A stretch of 64,000 bases of DNA from Belliella baltica DSM 15883 (GTDB taxonomy: Bacteria > Bacteroidota > Bacteroidia > Cytophagales > Cyclobacteriaceae), in assembly GCF_000265405.1 (NCBI RefSeq), contig NC_018010.1:2997501-3061500 (forward strand), written 5' to 3'. The position numbers and the translations under genes are program-made. The notes beneath the pieces are model-generated. The model saw only the letters and a program-made list of their open reading frames with translations. It did no database searches and was not told the origin of the DNA. Positions 63,553 to 64,000 of the stretch are shown here, one piece after another; position 1 is the first letter of the stretch, and the number at the start of each line of letters is the position of its first letter.

Positions 63553-63595
63553 AAATAGGTCAACAACTGAATATCAGTAGTTGACCTATTTTTAT
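63553..63595 (+). terminator. Intrinsic terminator of the TerC gene
   Basis: AAATAGGTCAACAACTGA (63553-63570) pairs with TCAGTAGTTGACCTATTT (63574-63591), one mismatch, loop ATA, followed by T-rich TTATT. Confidence 0.85.
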
Positions 63596-63764
63596 TCTTA
63601 GGTTAGATTTTGGAGCAATTGATATGGGCCTAAAAAACACCTGAATTAATTCTTTTTAACTTATTAATTTATAAATTGCTCATTGTTTCTGGCGAGTTTT
63701 ATTTTTTAGCTTTTAAAACTCCCAAAAGACTATTCTTTTATTGATTATTTAATTTGGAATGTAG

Positions 63765-64000
63765 ATGTACAAAGTTGTTTTAGTGGATGATGAAACACAT
63801 GCGCAAGATTTGCTAAGTAAGATGATTCATCATGTTTTTCCTGGGAAGTATGATATCATCGCTACTTGTCATTCTGTGGATGAAGCTGTAGAGAAAATTC
63901 GCAATGAAGAGCCTGATTTACTATTCTTAGATGTCAATATGCCTCAAAAAAATGGGTTCGATCTTTTAGATGAATTGGGCTCTTTTGATTTCGAAGTGAT
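63765..64000 (+). CDS. Response regulator receiver protein, N-terminal part
   Basis: Partial gene running off the right edge. 78 residues of a receiver domain: VVLVDDETHAQDLL (acidic pair), phospho-acceptor Asp in LLFLDVNMPQKNG. The VDEAVEKI and FDVELLD-type layout is common in LytTR-type Bacteroidetes regulators, but the output domain is outside the window. Confidence 0.9.
   Translation, partial: MYKVVLVDDETHAQDLLSKMIHHVFPGKYDIIATCHSVDEAVEKIRNEEPDLLFLDVNMPQKNGFDLLDELGSFDFEV

Noticed and set aside
1..64000. CRISPR arrays or insertion-sequence transposases
   Set aside because: I saw no regularly spaced direct repeats with unique spacers and no transposase-like protein on either strand.

Overview
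The window looks like a chromosome segment of a marine or freshwater Bacteroidetes bacterium, most likely Cytophagales (Cyclobacteriaceae-like, e.g. Algoriphagus or Belliella; genus is an inference). Support comes from AT-rich DNA, starts without clear Shine-Dalgarno sequences, several promoters with the Bacteroidetes -7 box TAnnTTTG, and typical gene families (CusA-TolC fusion, DUF853, DUF1080, BT4734-type proteins, MetS microprotein).

Region 1 (1-18175) is ordinary chromosome: a partial DUF1080 hydrolase, an M14 peptidase, a B12/radical SAM protein, two identical tRNA-Glu genes, GAPDH, an HPt protein, a BaiN-type flavoprotein, a HerA-like ATPase, small uncharacterised proteins, dapD, a glycosyltransferase, a DtxR-type metal regulator with a visible operator, a periplasmic thioredoxin and mnmE.

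Region 2 (about 18176 to about 55.7 kb) is a genomic island inserted at the 3' end of mnmE. Its left end has repeated candidate integrase/excisionase sites, an HTH protein, a tyrosine recombinase, an unknown protein, two HTH proteins, a BT4734-type protein and a PriCT-2/DUF3987 protein. No relaxase or conjugation gene is visible. The cargo has three blocks. (a) A tightly packed operon at 24599-35241 encodes an XRE regulator, a type III-like Mod methyltransferase with a 530-residue N-terminal extension, a DNA-binding-like protein, a Doc/Fic toxin-like protein, a Res-type helicase-nuclease, a long prokaryotic Argonaute with an apparently dead PIWI site, and a Fur-family regulator whose start overlaps the Argonaute stop. 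This is the most unusual system in the window: a restriction-modification/Doc/Argonaute defence operon. (b) Heavy-metal efflux: a DUF6660-like protein, CusA-TolC fusion, CusB-like adaptor, an AMP-forming ligase and a CDF transporter. A second module (CsoR, thioredoxin-like, Cys-rich copper-binding protein, HMA proteins, a P1B ATPase with YPC in place of CPC, a CcdA-like protein) is bracketed by a perfect 146-bp direct repeat. (c) A mercury operon: ArsR-type regulator, MerTP, MerP-like, lipoprotein, MerB, MerA. The right part holds two copies of a structured hairpin element with covarying outer stems and a DUF6943-like gene.

Region 3 (about 55.7-64 kb) returns to AT-rich chromosome: a TPR sensor kinase preceded by 11-bp iterons, an exported CHY zinc-finger protein, a decayed CNNM/CorC-type gene, an NSS transporter with its MetS-like 33-residue partner, several unknown small proteins, a TerC-family protein and the start of a response regulator.
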